DNA of 64,000 nucleotides from contig NZ_AUCA01000008.1 of assembly GCF_000429525.1 (NCBI RefSeq), positions 1 through 64,000 on the forward strand, in the 5' to 3' direction. The notes under the pieces were generated by a model. That model saw only the letters and a list, made by a program, of their open reading frames with translations. It made no database searches and was not told the origin of the DNA. The stretch comes from Alicyclobacillus contaminans DSM 17975. Its GTDB lineage: Bacteria; Bacillota; Bacilli; Alicyclobacillales; Alicyclobacillaceae. Position numbers and translations under genes: made by a program. Every line of letters starts with the position of its first letter. The first letter of the stretch is position 1. Below, piece after piece: positions 18,764-30,593 of the stretch.

Positions 18764-18812
18764 GGCTGTCCCTCCAGGCAGAATCTCGCGCTTGTACCTG
18801 ACCTGTACCTCC

Positions 18813-18840
18813 ATTGTACTTCATGGGCGCGGGCCTTCAA
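18813..18840 (-). promoter_or_regulatory. Second (proximal) candidate nuo promoter
   Basis: Minus strand TTGAAG (18835-18840), 16-nt spacer, TACAAT (18813-18818), about 50 nt upstream of nuoA. Its -35 box lies in and beside a GC-rich hairpin (arms 18827-18833 and 18842-18848). Confidence 0.45.
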
Positions 18841-18858
18841 TCCCGCGCAGATAAGAAA

Positions 18859-18879
18859 CCGCAGAACGGTGATCTGCGG
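18859..18879 (-). promoter_or_regulatory. Terminator-like hairpin in the nuo leader
   Basis: On the minus strand a perfect 7-bp stem (CCGCAGA / TCTGCGG, 7-nt loop) is followed by TTTCTTATC. It lies between the distal promoter and nuoA, so it could attenuate read-through. The stem is short and the U-run interrupted, so activity is uncertain. Confidence 0.4.
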
Positions 18880-18947
18880 CCACGCGACGCAATGCCGCAT
18901 TGAAAGATTTGACTTTTTCGCTCTGTTCTGATGAAAGGTCCTTCCCA

Positions 18948-18976
18948 AGTATAGCAAAGGTCATTTTGCCTGTAAA
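18948..18976 (-). promoter_or_regulatory. Main candidate nuo operon promoter
   Basis: Minus strand TTTACA (18971-18976), 17-nt spacer and TATACT (18948-18953), the latter preceded by TGC (extended -10). It gives a leader of about 178 nt before nuoA. The -35 box overlaps the U-tract of the atp terminator. Confidence 0.75.
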
Positions 18977-19015
18977 ACCAAAAGCTGGACAGGCACCGTT
19001 CGGTACCTGTCCAGC
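18974..19015 (-). terminator. Intrinsic terminator of the atp operon
   Basis: A long stem (GCTGGACAGG at 18984-18993 with its complement ending at 19015, continued inward by ACCG/CGGT with one mismatch) is followed on the minus strand by TTTTGGTTTTA. It lies 63 nt past the atpC stop. The rest of the 18764-19078 gap holds the nuo promoters and leader. Confidence 0.85.
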
Positions 19016-19078
19016 GTTGTTTCCGCCCGCCGACCACCAGCGGCCGCTCGGCGGAGAATGACGGTATGCACGAGCGAT

Positions 19079-19516
19079 TCACTTCTGATTTCCAGATCCC
19101 AACACATTGCCGGCCTTTCCGGACAGCTCAACGACTTCCAACCGCCGCAGCGCTCGCTGCAGCGCGAGTTCCGCCCGCAGCACATCAACGCCTTCGCGCT
19201 GTGCCAGGCGACGTTCCGCGCGCTCCTTGGCGGCCTGCGCGCGCGCCACATCAATCATCGATGCCAATTCTGCGGCATCCGCGAGAATGGTCACCTTGTC
19301 CGGCTGGATTTCCAAAAATCCGCCGTTGACGTTGATGTAGTCCTCTCCCGCGTCGGTCCGCACCTTGACGATGCACGGCTTGACGGTCGCCGCAAGCGGA
19401 GCGTGGTGCGGCAGGATGCCCAATTCGCCGCCGCCGGTGAGCACGGTAATGAAGTTGACCTGTTCAGACACAACCAGGCGCTCTGGTGTGACTACTTCCA
19501 GCAGTACGCTACTCAT
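19079..19516 (-). CDS. atpC: ATP synthase F1 subunit epsilon
   Basis: 145 residues. N-terminal beta sandwich (V-L-T-G-G-G-E-L-G-I-L-P-H-H-A-P-L, about 26-42; G-F-L-E-I-Q-P-D-K-V-T-I-L-A-D-A-A-E, about 66-83) followed by a two-helix C-terminal domain, which in related species acts as a brake on ATP hydrolysis. ATG follows AGGAGG by 6 nt. Last gene of the atp operon. Confidence 0.96.
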   Translation of the reverse strand: MSSVLLEVVTPERLVVSEQVNFITVLTGGGELGILPHHAPLAATVKPCIVKVRTDAGEDYINVNGGFLEIQPDKVTILADAAELASMIDVARAQAAKERAERRLAQREGVDVLRAELALQRALRRLEVVELSGKAGNVLGSGNQK

Positions 19517-19645
19517 GTCAACCTCCTGTCTGCCGTTAGGGAGGAGCCGTCGGCGCGGTCGGTCACGCGCGCGGATCCACCGCTGACGGCGTCAAACTGC
19601 GCGGCGCGCCCGGATGAACCAGGCGTTCGCGCGACCGTGATCCCG

Positions 19646-21115
<1,470 letters not shown>

Positions 21116-21144
21116 TCATCCGTTCAAACGGGGCGCCAAAAGTG

Positions 21145-22002
21145 TTACTTCAGCGCTTCGGCACCGCCTACGATTTCGACAATCTGTGTGGTAATCGCCG
21201 CTTGCCGCGCGCGGTTCAGCTGCAAGGTCAGCGACTCAATCATTTCCTTCGCCGCGTCGGTCGCGTTGCCCATCGCGGTCATCTGCGCGCCGTGGAAGCT
21301 CGCCTTGGCGTCGAGCACCGCCTGGTACACGAGGGTCTCGGCATAGCGCGGCAACAGCGACGCAAACACAGTCTCGGCGTCCGGCTCGAACAGGTACTGC
21401 GCGGAGCTCGCCGGCGCCTCGCCGACGTCGGACAGCGGCAGCACCTTTTTCACCACCGGCCGCTGCGTGACCGGATTGATGAACTCGTTGTAGATGAAAT
21501 ACAGTTCATCAAACTGTTCATCGGCGTACGCTTGGACCACCTGCGTCGCCAAATCCCGAACACTGTCATAGGTCGGCACATCCGGCACACCGACGACCTC
21601 GCCGCCGACCGGATAGCCGTGCTTGCGGAAAAAGTCTCTGCCGCGGCGACCGATGGCGTAGATCACGTACGTGTCCTTGTCGCGGCGGCGAAACTCCTGC
21701 AGCGCGGTGCGGATGATCTGCGAATTATAGGGTCCAGCCAATCCGCGATCGCCCGTGATCACCAGATACCCGGTGCGACGAATGGGGCGTTCGGCCAACA
21801 GCGGATGCTTCACCCAACGCGCCGACTTCGAAATTCCCGCCAGCATGCTCTGCATCTTGGCGAGATACGGCTTCGACTGCTGCACCGCCTCCTGCACCCG
21901 GCGGAGTTTGGCAGCCGCCACCATCTCCATCGCCTTGGTGATTTGCGCGGTGTTCTTTGTACTTTGAATCCGCCGCTTGATATCCCGCTGGTTCTGTGGC
22001 AC
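21145..22002 (-). CDS. atpG: ATP synthase F1 subunit gamma
   Basis: 285 residues. I take the GTG at 22002 (protein begins P-Q-N-Q-R-D-I-K-R-R-I), 8 nt after AGGTGG; two further in-frame GTG codons at 22014 and 22011 are possible. N- and C-terminal helices form the rotor coiled coil: T-K-A-M-E-M-V-A-A-A-K-L-R-R near 22-35 and the end segment E-S-L-T-L-Q-L-N-R-A-R-Q-A-A-I-T. It couples proton flow to catalysis. Confidence 0.95.
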   Translation of the reverse strand: MPQNQRDIKRRIQSTKNTAQITKAMEMVAAAKLRRVQEAVQQSKPYLAKMQSMLAGISKSARWVKHPLLAERPIRRTGYLVITGDRGLAGPYNSQIIRTALQEFRRRDKDTYVIYAIGRRGRDFFRKHGYPVGGEVVGVPDVPTYDSVRDLATQVVQAYADEQFDELYFIYNEFINPVTQRPVVKKVLPLSDVGEAPASSAQYLFEPDAETVFASLLPRYAETLVYQAVLDAKASFHGAQMTAMGNATDAAKEMIESLTLQLNRARQAAITTQIVEIVGGAEALK

Positions 22003-22091
22003 TCTGCTCACCACCTTTTTCCGGGTTCGGGGTCCCGTCGCGTCAGAGCGCCGCAGACCCCGTCACCCAACCCTGTATTCCGATGTCGGCA

Positions 22092-23702
<1,611 letters not shown>

Positions 23703-23705
23703 CTA

Positions 23706-24257
23706 TCACGCTTGCACTGCGCCGTGGCGCAGGAGTCTTCCTCGAAATTGCCGCAGCGCGCCCTGGACCGATGCGTCCAACATCCGATGGCCCATCTGCA
23801 CCCGGCAGCCCGCCACCAGTTCGGGCCGCACCGCGACCTGGACGTGGACCGTTTTGCCGAGCGCCTGACTCAGTTGCCGCGTCAGCTCGTCCACCTGCGC
23901 CTCGGTCATTGGGAACGCCGACTCCACCGTGACGTCCACAATGCCACGCGCCGCCTGCGCCTGCGCGTGGAAAGCCGCTTGCACCGCCAGCAATTCACTG
24001 CCGCGGCCGCGTCGAATCAACAGCTGGACGAAGCGAACCACGACCGGATCGACCAAGTTGGCAAACACCTGGCGGAACAGCGCCTGTTTCCGATCCGCGC
24101 GAATGACCGGATGTTCGAGCAGCGCGGTCAATTCCGGATGCTCACGCAGGCTGTCCGCAATCAGCTGCAAGCCCTGGTCCACCGCATCGACGAGGCCATG
24201 CGCCTCTGCGTACGCAAACAACCCTGCCGTATAGCGACGTGCGACAGCCCCACTCAT
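23706..24257 (-). CDS. atpH: ATP synthase F1 subunit delta
   Basis: 183 residues. A-R-R-Y-T-A-G-L-F-A-Y-A near the start and the later V-D-V-T-V-E-S-A-F-P-M-T-E segment follow the delta/OSCP pattern; this subunit joins F1 to the b-stalk. ATG at 24257 overlaps the atpF stop as ATGA. Confidence 0.94.
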   Translation of the reverse strand: MSGAVARRYTAGLFAYAEAHGLVDAVDQGLQLIADSLREHPELTALLEHPVIRADRKQALFRQVFANLVDPVVVRFVQLLIRRGRGSELLAVQAAFHAQAQAARGIVDVTVESAFPMTEAQVDELTRQLSQALGKTVHVQVAVRPELVAGCRVQMGHRMLDASVQGALRQFRGRLLRHGAVQA

Positions 24258-24745
24258 GACACGAGCTCTCCCAAATTCTTCTGTGCTTCCTTCAGCATTT
24301 CTTCATGCACGGGTTCAGAGACGTGGTTGCGCAGCAGTTTCGTGGTGAGTTCCACGGACAGGGCCGCAACCTGCTCCAGCACCTCGTTCAGCGCTTCGGC
24401 GCGTTCACGTTCAATCAACTGGCGCCCTTCTTCGAGCAGCCGAGCCGCTTCAGCCTGTGCGGCCTCCACGATGTCCTGCGCCTGCTTCTCCGCGCGAGCG
24501 CGGGCTGTTTCCATGATTTCATTGGCCGTCCGGCGCGCTTCCTCGAGCAGTTTCCGTTGCTCCGCCAGAATCCGCTCCGCCTCGGCCCGTCCTTGTTCCG
24601 CGGTCGTAATTTCGTTTTCAATATGCTGACGGCGTTGTTCCATCATGTTCGAAAGCGGCTTGTACGACACTTTGTAAATGATGAAAAACACAATCAGAAA
24701 GGCAACCAACGAGACAATCATCGTACCTGGTTCAACAATGGTCAC
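24254..24745 (-). CDS. atpF: ATP synthase Fo subunit b
   Basis: 163 residues from the GTG at 24745, 6 nt after GAGGGG; an earlier GTG at 24754 overlaps that site. One N-terminal membrane helix (about 8-25) is followed by a long charged Ala/Glu/Arg-rich coiled coil that forms the peripheral stalk. Its stop overlaps atpH. Confidence 0.94.
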   Translation of the reverse strand: MTIVEPGTMIVSLVAFLIVFFIIYKVSYKPLSNMMEQRRQHIENEITTAEQGRAEAERILAEQRKLLEEARRTANEIMETARARAEKQAQDIVEAAQAEAARLLEEGRQLIERERAEALNEVLEQVAALSVELTTKLLRNHVSEPVHEEMLKEAQKNLGELVS

Positions 24746-24807
24746 ACGCGTCACCCCTCTCGTTTGCTCATCGGTTCACCGCGCCACACCCGGCGCGACC
24801 ACCCGCA

Positions 24808-25119
<312 letters not shown>

Positions 25120-25857
25120 TCAGTGATGGTCCACGTTGAAATCCTTGTGGCCCACATACAGCGTGAGCAGCAGCGCGAAGATGTACGCCTGAATCGTGCT
25201 CACAAACGCGCTGTACAACAGCCAGATGATGAGCAGCGGCAGACCTGTCGGCACCCAGCCAAACAGCATCGGCATCCGCAGCAGCGCTTCAATCAGCACC
25301 TCGCCGGCCAGGATGTTCCCAAACAACCGCATCCCGTGCGTGAGAGGATTTGTGATTTCATCGATGATGGCCATTGGATTGCGGTACTGTTTCAGCCACT
25401 TCAGCGGGTGGCGAAGCCCGTACGCGTGGCTCACCAACCAGACCAGGATGGCCAGCGCCAACGCCATGTTCATGTTCTCCGTGGGCGAGTTCAGCAGCGA
25501 ATACTTCACGTGCGCCTTCAGGCCCAGCGACGGAATGTCGCTCCCCGGCTCAAACTCCCACGTGAAAATCAGTCCCAGCCAGTTTGCGACGAAGAGGTAG
25601 GCCATGGTGATGAACGCAAACGGCAGGACGAACCGCGCCCCGGCCGCCGAGGGCATCATGTCGCGGGACATCTTCTGTGTGAACTCGATGGCCCACTCCA
25701 GCCAGTTCTGCAACCCCCTGGGACTGCGCATATCCAGCTTGCGCACCACCACCGCGGAGACGATGATGAGAATCAACCCCGCAATGAGCGTCCAGGCGAC
25801 GGTGACCAGGTCAACCCGATACCAGTGACCACTGAACAAAAATGGATGTTGAGGCAC
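25120..25857 (-). CDS. atpB: ATP synthase Fo subunit a
   Basis: 245 residues with five or six helices. The stator arginine lies in T-H-G-M-R-L-F-G-N-I-L-A-G-E (about residues 175-188), facing the c-ring glutamate. W-L-E-W near 55 and the C-terminal Q-A-Y-I-F-A-L-L-L-T-L-Y are typical. GTG start at 25857 with AGGTGA just upstream. Confidence 0.96.
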   Translation of the reverse strand: MPQHPFLFSGHWYRVDLVTVAWTLIAGLILIIVSAVVVRKLDMRSPRGLQNWLEWAIEFTQKMSRDMMPSAAGARFVLPFAFITMAYLFVANWLGLIFTWEFEPGSDIPSLGLKAHVKYSLLNSPTENMNMALALAILVWLVSHAYGLRHPLKWLKQYRNPMAIIDEITNPLTHGMRLFGNILAGEVLIEALLRMPMLFGWVPTGLPLLIIWLLYSAFVSTIQAYIFALLLTLYVGHKDFNVDHH

Positions 25858-25901
25858 CTTCTCACCTACTTTCGCTGCAAGATTTGCGTGCTCAGGATGG
25901 T

Positions 25902-26273
25902 TCAGGCAGACTTCGACAGACCCGCGACAACGAAGACAAACCCCAGCAAGTAGCCAGCAAGCGCCGCAATGACGTTGGCATGCGGCAATTTGATGGCAAT
26001 GATGATAACGGCAACCAGAAGGACCATTCGCGTCGCGTACCCAATGGCACCAGAGAGCATCAGGGCCGTTCCCTGCAGGTTATCCCGAAGGTGCCCCTCA
26101 CGCGTCATACTCCAAACCACGCCCAGTCCACCGACTTCCCCAATCAGCAAGCCATTCAGCACATCCGACCAGGGCGCGACAAGACGCACCAGGGCCGTGA
26201 GTCCCAGGCATCCCATCGCCATCCACCGAATCATTCGCAGCCGACGCCGCAATTTCTCAGTGTCTGTATTCAC
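25902..26273 (-). CDS. atpI: ATP synthase subunit I family protein
   Basis: 123 residues from a GTG at 26273 (GGAGAGAAGCC upstream); the GTG overlaps the preceding stop as GTGA. Four hydrophobic segments with few charged residues match AtpI, a non-structural membrane protein that helps c-ring assembly or Mg2+ supply. Sequence conservation is low, so the call leans on topology and position just before atpB. Confidence 0.75.
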   Translation of the reverse strand: MNTDTEKLRRRLRMIRWMAMGCLGLTALVRLVAPWSDVLNGLLIGEVGGLGVVWSMTREGHLRDNLQGTALMLSGAIGYATRMVLLVAVIIIAIKLPHANVIAALAGYLLGFVFVVAGLSKSA

Positions 26274-26524
26274 GGCTTCTCTCCCAAAAAATGTTTTGCA
26301 AGATACGCAAAACCCGACATCCCGACAATCAATCCAAGCAGGATTCCAACGATGGTCAGGAACGGGTAATGCCACTTGCCCGCCAGGAGGTAGCCCAGAA
26401 CCCCGAAAACAACCGTACAGGTTGCCAGCTGCAGCACCAGGCTACCCAGTACAACCAACGCCCGGATGGTGCTTGGCCCAGAATTCTGCTGTTGATTTCG
26501 GCCGTTGTTCGCGACTTTCTTCAC
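26270..26524 (-). CDS. atpZ: AtpZ-type small membrane protein of the ATP synthase operon
   Basis: 84 residues if started at the GTG (26524). Two helices (about 15-40 and 48-70) with G-V-L-G-Y-L-L-A-G-K-W and a final G-x-x-x-G-M-S-G-F-A-Y-L pattern typical of AtpZ/AtpR proteins, which assist ATP synthase assembly and Mg2+/Ca2+ transport. No strong ribosome site precedes the GTG; an ATG at 26602 (110 residues, weak GGA) is the alternative. First gene of the atp operon. Confidence 0.7.
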   Translation of the reverse strand: MKKVANNGRNQQQNSGPSTIRALVVLGSLVLQLATCTVVFGVLGYLLAGKWHYPFLTIVGILLGLIVGMSGFAYLAKHFLGEKP

Positions 26525-26674
26525 CGCCTGACAACGTTTTGAAAATGGGAAGTCACAGATGTGGAGCGGTACAAAGCATAGGTTCGGCGCATCAGCTACC
26601 ATTAGGGTTTCCGAACGCAAACCTTCTCAACCGTGAGAGAATTGTCTTCCAATCGGCCGAGGATCTTTGTTTCG

Positions 26675-26702
26675 CACTGTGAAACAGCAGTTCCTCACAG
26701 TG
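26675..26702. promoter_or_regulatory. Inverted repeat in the atp leader, possible operator
   Basis: CACTGTGA (26675-26682), 12-nt spacer, TCACAGTG (26695-26702): a perfect 8-bp inverted repeat starting about 14 nt downstream of the likely transcription start. It could bind a dimeric regulator or fold in RNA. The TGTGA/TCACA halves recall Crp/Fnr sites but the spacer is twice too long. Confidence 0.45.
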
Positions 26703-26722
26703 AAATGCCGTAACCCTCGCCT

Positions 26723-26752
26723 ATAGTACCGAATGTTCGTCCCCCTTGTCAA
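26723..26752 (-). promoter_or_regulatory. Sigma-A promoter of the atp operon
   Basis: Minus strand TTGACA (26747-26752, perfect), 18-nt spacer, TACTAT (26723-26728). It is the only strong promoter match ahead of atpZ, giving a leader of about 190 nt if atpZ begins at 26524. Confidence 0.85.
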
Positions 26753-27161
26753 CGAAAAAACCGCATTACGGCGCGATTTTCGCGATATTCTCGTAGATGT
26801 TCATAAAACTGCCGACATTTCTCCCGTTTGCTCCGGCTAGATACTTCAAGTACTAAAAGAAAGCGCTGTCAGATAGTTGCTTTTTTCCATTCTATACGGT
26901 TTTCCGCACCGGGGTCAGTTCACGCGGGATTTAACATAAATTCGCATTTACCGTGCGCTGTTGGATGCAGCGACGACAAGGGTTGGTTCCTGCACACCAT
27001 CGCCCGGTGGCTGCGGGAACCAACCCATCGTCTGTCATCCTTGCGCAGTCAACGCTTGCGCGCGGATTGGATGCCTGAGAACACCAGGTTGCGCAGCGAT
27101 ACCAGCGCGCACCCGGCGGCCGCCGCTGCATTTCACGCACCGCATCGCCGCTTCAGCAGTT
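26753..27161. other. Intergenic stretch between the atp promoter and thiolase end
   Basis: No gene is seen in these 409 nt. The half near the atp promoter is AT-richer. The main structure is a long imperfect palindrome at 26980-27026: 11-bp arms GGGTTGGTTCC / GGAACCAACCC, with a smaller CACC/GGTG pairing inside. It has no U-run on either side, so if it ends the thiolase message it is not a classical intrinsic terminator. Confidence 0.5.
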
Positions 27162-28346
27162 TCACAACCGCTCCACAACCATCGCCACGCCTTGGCCGCC
27201 GCCGATGCACAGCGTCGCCAGACCGTAGCGGCCCTGCCGCTTTTGCAGCTCATGGAGCAGCGTCACCAGCACACGCGCGCCACTGGCGCCAATTGGGTGC
27301 CCCAGGGCAATGGCGCCGCCGTTCACGTTCAGCTTCTCCGCCGGAAACTCCAGCGCTCGGCCGACTGCCAACGACTGGGCGGCAAACGCCTCATTCGCCT
27401 CAATCAAGTCCATATCCGCCACCGTCAGGCCCGCCTTCGACAGCGCCCGCTTGGTCGCGTCAATCGGCCCGAGCCCCATCACCGACGGGTCCACGCCCGC
27501 GCTGCCGTAGCTGACAATCCGCGCCAGCGGCTGCAGCCCCAGCTTCTCCGCTCGCTCCGCGCTCATCACCACGAGCGCAGCGGCACCATCGTTGATGCCG
27601 GACGCGTTCCCCGCCGTCACCGTTCCGTCCTTCTTGAACGCCGGACGCAGTTTCGAGAGCGCTTCTACGGTCGTGCCGGCCCGCGGAAACTCGTCCGTGT
27701 CAAACACCACGGGATCTCCCTTGCGCTGCGGAATGGTCACAGGAACAATTTCGTCCCTAAACCTGCCGGACGCAATTGCGGCCACCGCCTTTTGCTGGCT
27801 GTCCGCCGCGAACTGATCCTGCTCCTCGCGCGTCAACCCGTACTGAGCCGCGATGTTCTCTGCGGTAATCCCCATATGCACATCGCAGAACGCGCACCAC
27901 AGCCCGTCCTGGATCATGCTGTCCACCACCTGCTGATGCCCCATGCGGTAGCCGCCGCGGGCCCCCGGCAGCAGGTACGGCGCGTTGGTCATACTCTCCA
28001 TACCGCCTGCGACCAGCACGTCCGCGTCGCCCGCGCGAATGGCCTGCGCTGCCAGCATCACCGCTTTCAAGCCCGATCCGCACACCTTGTTGACAGTCAT
28101 CGCCGGCACATGGTCGCCGAGCCCCGCTTTGATGGACGCCTGGCGCGCGGGATTCTGCCCGAGACCTGCCTGAAGCACATTGCCGAGGATGACTTCTTCC
28201 ACCTGTTCCTTGTCCACACCCGCTCTCGTCAGGGCCGCCTCCACCACAACCGCCCCGAGATCGGTCGCCTGAAGCGGAGCCAGTGTACCCTGAAAACTCC
28301 CGATTGCGGTGCGCACCGCGCTGACAATCACCGCTTCCCTCGTCAT
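27162..28346 (-). CDS. Acetyl-CoA C-acetyltransferase (thiolase)
   Basis: 394 residues from the ATG at 28346 (GAGGAGGG upstream). The thiolase triad is present: Cys89 in N-K-V-C-G-S-G-L-K, His350 in [10 protein letters not shown] and Cys380 in C-I-G-G-G-Q-G. It condenses two acetyl-CoA or cleaves acetoacetyl-CoA; length and motifs favour the biosynthetic-type acetyltransferase, but 3-ketoacyl-CoA thiolase activity cannot be excluded. It stands alone between wecB and atp, an order not seen in Bacillus subtilis. Confidence 0.93.
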   Translation of the reverse strand: MTREAVIVSAVRTAIGSFQGTLAPLQATDLGAVVVEAALTRAGVDKEQVEEVILGNVLQAGLGQNPARQASIKAGLGDHVPAMTVNKVCGSGLKAVMLAAQAIRAGDADVLVAGGMESMTNAPYLLPGARGGYRMGHQQVVDSMIQDGLWCAFCDVHMGITAENIAAQYGLTREEQDQFAADSQQKAVAAIASGRFRDEIVPVTIPQRKGDPVVFDTDEFPRAGTTVEALSKLRPAFKKDGTVTAGNASGINDGAAALVVMSAERAEKLGLQPLARIVSYGSAGVDPSVMGLGPIDATKRALSKAGLTVADMDLIEANEAFAAQSLAVGRALEFPAEKLNVNGGAIALGHPIGASGARVLVTLLHELQKRQGRYGLATLCIGGGQGVAMVVERL

Positions 28347-28447
28347 GGAAAGCCCTCCTCTTCCCCGTGGAATCTGTCCAATTCCGCGTTGCTCGCCGGA
28401 GGATCGCTCCCTCCGCCGCAGCGCGCGGACGCTGGAACGCTCACCAT

Positions 28448-28458
28448 CACTGTCAGTG
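28448..28458. promoter_or_regulatory. Short palindrome ahead of the thiolase
   Basis: CACTGTCAGTG is an 11-bp palindrome about 100 nt upstream of the thiolase start, beside TTTACA on the minus strand, which could be a -35 box. It may be an operator; the length is too short for certainty. Confidence 0.3.
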
Positions 28459-28518
28459 TAAACCGAACCGCCGCCATTTTGAAAGCGCATTCCATCGCCG
28501 CAGCCGCCACGAAACCAT

Positions 28519-28556
28519 AAAAAATACGGGGCGGCCGCAAGCACCGGCTCGCCCCG
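28519..28556 (-). terminator. Intrinsic terminator after wecB
   Basis: An 11-bp GC-rich stem (arms 28527-28537 and 28545-28556, one bulged base) is followed on the minus strand by TATTTTTT. It starts 7 nt past the wecB stop. Confidence 0.9.
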
Positions 28557-28562
28557 CCCAAT

Positions 28563-29711
28563 TTACGGTCGATACGTGAACGGCTCCGGCCGCGGACCGC
28601 GTCCAAAGTGATGCAGAATGGCCTGCACAATGCGCTCCGATGCGTTCCCGTCGCCGTATGGGTTCTTGCGCCCCGCCATATCCTGATAGGCCGCCTCATC
28701 GGTCAACAGCCGCAGCCCTTCGCGAAAAATGTCCGCCTCATCCGTCCCCACCAGTTTCAGCGTACCGGCCGAGATCCCTTCCGGCCGCTCCGTGGTATCC
28801 CGCAGCACCAACACGGGAACACCGAGCGATGGCGCCTCCTCCTGAATCCCGCCGGAATCAGTGAGAATCAGCGTCGCCCGCGCCAGGAAGTTGTGATTGT
28901 CCACCACCCCGAGCGGATCTATCAGGTGAATGCGCGGATGGTTCCCCAACACCGCGAACGCCACCTCGCGCACACTCGGGTTCAGGTGCACCGGGTAGAC
29001 CAGATGCACGTCCGGCAGTTCGTCCACCAGTCTGCGCGCCGCCTGGCAAATATGTTGCAGCTTTTCGCCTAAATTTTCCCGCCGATGCGACGTCATGTAG
29101 ACCATTCGGCTTCCTTGCGGAATCGCGTCCAACACCGGGTGGTGGTACGTCTCCTGCACCGTCGTCTTCATCGCGTCCACCACCGTGTTCCCGGTCACGA
29201 ACACCCGGTCCGGCGCCTTGCCTTCCCGCCACAGGTTGTCCGCCGCCCACGCGGTCGGCGCAAAGTACAGATCGCACAGCACGTCCGCCAGCTGCCGGTT
29301 CATCTCTTCTGGGAACGGACTGTACTTTTCATATGTACGCAATCCGGCCTCCACATGACCGATGGCAATTTGCTGATAAAATGCGGCCAACGCCGCCGCG
29401 AACGTCGTGGTGGTGTCCCCGTGCACCAGGACGATGTCCGGTTTGCGCGCCTCCATCACCGACTCCAGTCCCGACAGCGCCTTGCGCGTGATGGTGCCGA
29501 GCGTCTGCTTGGGCTCCATGATGTCGAGGTCGTCATCCGGCTCAATGCCAAACACCTCCAACACCTGATCCAACATCTCGCGGTGCTGGGCGGTCACGCA
29601 GACCAGGGACTCAATGCCCTCCGTTTGCTTGAGCGCGCTCACCAGCGGCGCCATTTTCACCGCTTCCGGCCGCGTGCCGAAGACCGTCATAACCTTGATG
29701 GGCCTATCCAC
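28563..29711 (-). CDS. mnaA: Non-hydrolysing UDP-N-acetylglucosamine 2-epimerase
   Basis: 382 residues, GTG start with GGAGG 7 nt upstream. It interconverts UDP-GlcNAc and UDP-ManNAc, supplying ManNAc for teichoic-acid linkage units or other surface glycans. V-F-G-T-R-P-E-A-V-K-M (9-19), V-H-G-D-T-T-T-T, H-V-E-A-G-L-R-T and T-S-H-R-R-E-N are the known active-site segments, and L-T-D-S-G-G-I-Q-E-E-A binds the UDP part. It follows upp by 32 nt and is probably cotranscribed. Confidence 0.96.
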   Translation of the reverse strand: MDRPIKVMTVFGTRPEAVKMAPLVSALKQTEGIESLVCVTAQHREMLDQVLEVFGIEPDDDLDIMEPKQTLGTITRKALSGLESVMEARKPDIVLVHGDTTTTFAAALAAFYQQIAIGHVEAGLRTYEKYSPFPEEMNRQLADVLCDLYFAPTAWAADNLWREGKAPDRVFVTGNTVVDAMKTTVQETYHHPVLDAIPQGSRMVYMTSHRRENLGEKLQHICQAARRLVDELPDVHLVYPVHLNPSVREVAFAVLGNHPRIHLIDPLGVVDNHNFLARATLILTDSGGIQEEAPSLGVPVLVLRDTTERPEGISAGTLKLVGTDEADIFREGLRLLTDEAAYQDMAGRKNPYGDGNASERIVQAILHHFGRGPRPEPFTYRP

Positions 29712-29743
29712 TTCAGGACCTCCTTGTTGTCTTCCAATCCCAT

Positions 29744-30373
29744 TCAGCGCGTTCCAAACAGTCGGTCACCCGCGTCGCCCAGGCCCGGAACGATGTATCC
29801 ATGGTCGTTCAGCGCTTCGTCGACCGCCGCCACGTAGATGTCCACATCCGGATGGGCGGACTGCACGCGCTCCACGCCCACCGGCGCCGCCACCAAGCAC
29901 ATGAGTTTGATGTTGGTCGCTCCGCGCTGCTTCACCGCATCGATGGCTGCAACGGCCGATCCGCCGGTGGCCAACATCGGATCCACCACAATCACTTCTC
30001 GTTCTTCGAGGTGCTGCGGCAGTTTGCAGTAGTATTCCACGGGCTGGAGCGTGTCAGGATTCCGGTACAGGCCCACGTGTCCCACCTTCGCGTTCGGAAT
30101 CATCGCCAGGATGCCGTCCACCATACCGAGTCCCGCGCGCAGCACGGGCACCAGCGCGAGCGTTTTCCCCTCAATCACCTTGGTCTTGGCCCGCGCAACG
30201 GGAGTTTCCACCTCCGTCTCCACCAGCGGCAGCGACCGGGTGATTTCATACGCCATCAGCATGGCCACTTCTTGGACCAACTGGCGAAACTCTTTCGTTC
30301 CGGTCTCCTTGGACCGAATGTACGTCAATTTGTGTTGAATCAATGGATGGTCTAATACGTGGACCTGCCCCAC
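29744..30373 (-). CDS. upp: Uracil phosphoribosyltransferase
   Basis: 209 residues from a GTG at 30373 (AGGAG 9 nt upstream), the same length as the Bacillus enzyme. It makes UMP from uracil and PRPP for pyrimidine salvage. [11 protein letters not shown] at the start, [10 protein letters not shown] near 75, D-P-M-L-A-T-G-G-S (PRPP loop) near 130 and the C-terminal [13 protein letters not shown] are typical. A longer frame to 30427 adds an unconserved lysine-rich stretch. Confidence 0.97.
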   Translation of the reverse strand: MGQVHVLDHPLIQHKLTYIRSKETGTKEFRQLVQEVAMLMAYEITRSLPLVETEVETPVARAKTKVIEGKTLALVPVLRAGLGMVDGILAMIPNAKVGHVGLYRNPDTLQPVEYYCKLPQHLEEREVIVVDPMLATGGSAVAAIDAVKQRGATNIKLMCLVAAPVGVERVQSAHPDVDIYVAAVDEALNDHGYIVPGLGDAGDRLFGTR

Positions 30374-30464
30374 GAGTGGCCACTCCTTCTCTTTAGGTTG
30401 GTTCAGGCATTTCGTTTTGCCCGGCATCCGTCATATACTATCCAAAGGGTTGTCCGTCGTTGCA

Positions 30465-30473
30465 ATTATACCA
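30465..30473 (-). promoter_or_regulatory. Extended -10 promoter for upp-mnaA
   Basis: The minus strand has TGGTATAAT (TGn plus perfect TATAAT), with a poor -35. The leader to upp would be about 85 nt. Confidence 0.6.
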
Positions 30474-30510
30474 GAACCCGGCGCGGCATCGCAGAATCGC
30501 CGGATCGATA

Positions 30511-30519
30511 TGGTATAAT
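30511..30519 (+). promoter_or_regulatory. Extended -10 promoter for the glycosyltransferase cassette
   Basis: TGGTATAAT on the plus strand, 38 nt from the divergent upp box and identical in sequence. The leader to the ATG at 30751 would be about 225 nt. The 30374-30750 gap otherwise holds only the repeat described at 30594. Confidence 0.6.
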
Positions 30520-30593
30520 GTGGACACGTTTTTTACGGCGCATGTTGTTGCAAAATGAAAAGGATATTCCCGGACGATTCGCTCATGCGGTGG

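Noticed and set aside
26675-26702. Crp/Fnr binding site
   Set aside because: TGTGA and TCACA halves are 12 nt apart rather than 6.
26980-27026. tRNA or T-box-like element
   Set aside because: No cloverleaf, no T-loop GTTC-A pattern in the right place and no T-box core; simple palindrome only.
27162-28346. Complete fatty-acid oxidation or butanoate operon around the thiolase
   Set aside because: No acyl-CoA dehydrogenase, hydratase or dehydrogenase gene is adjacent.
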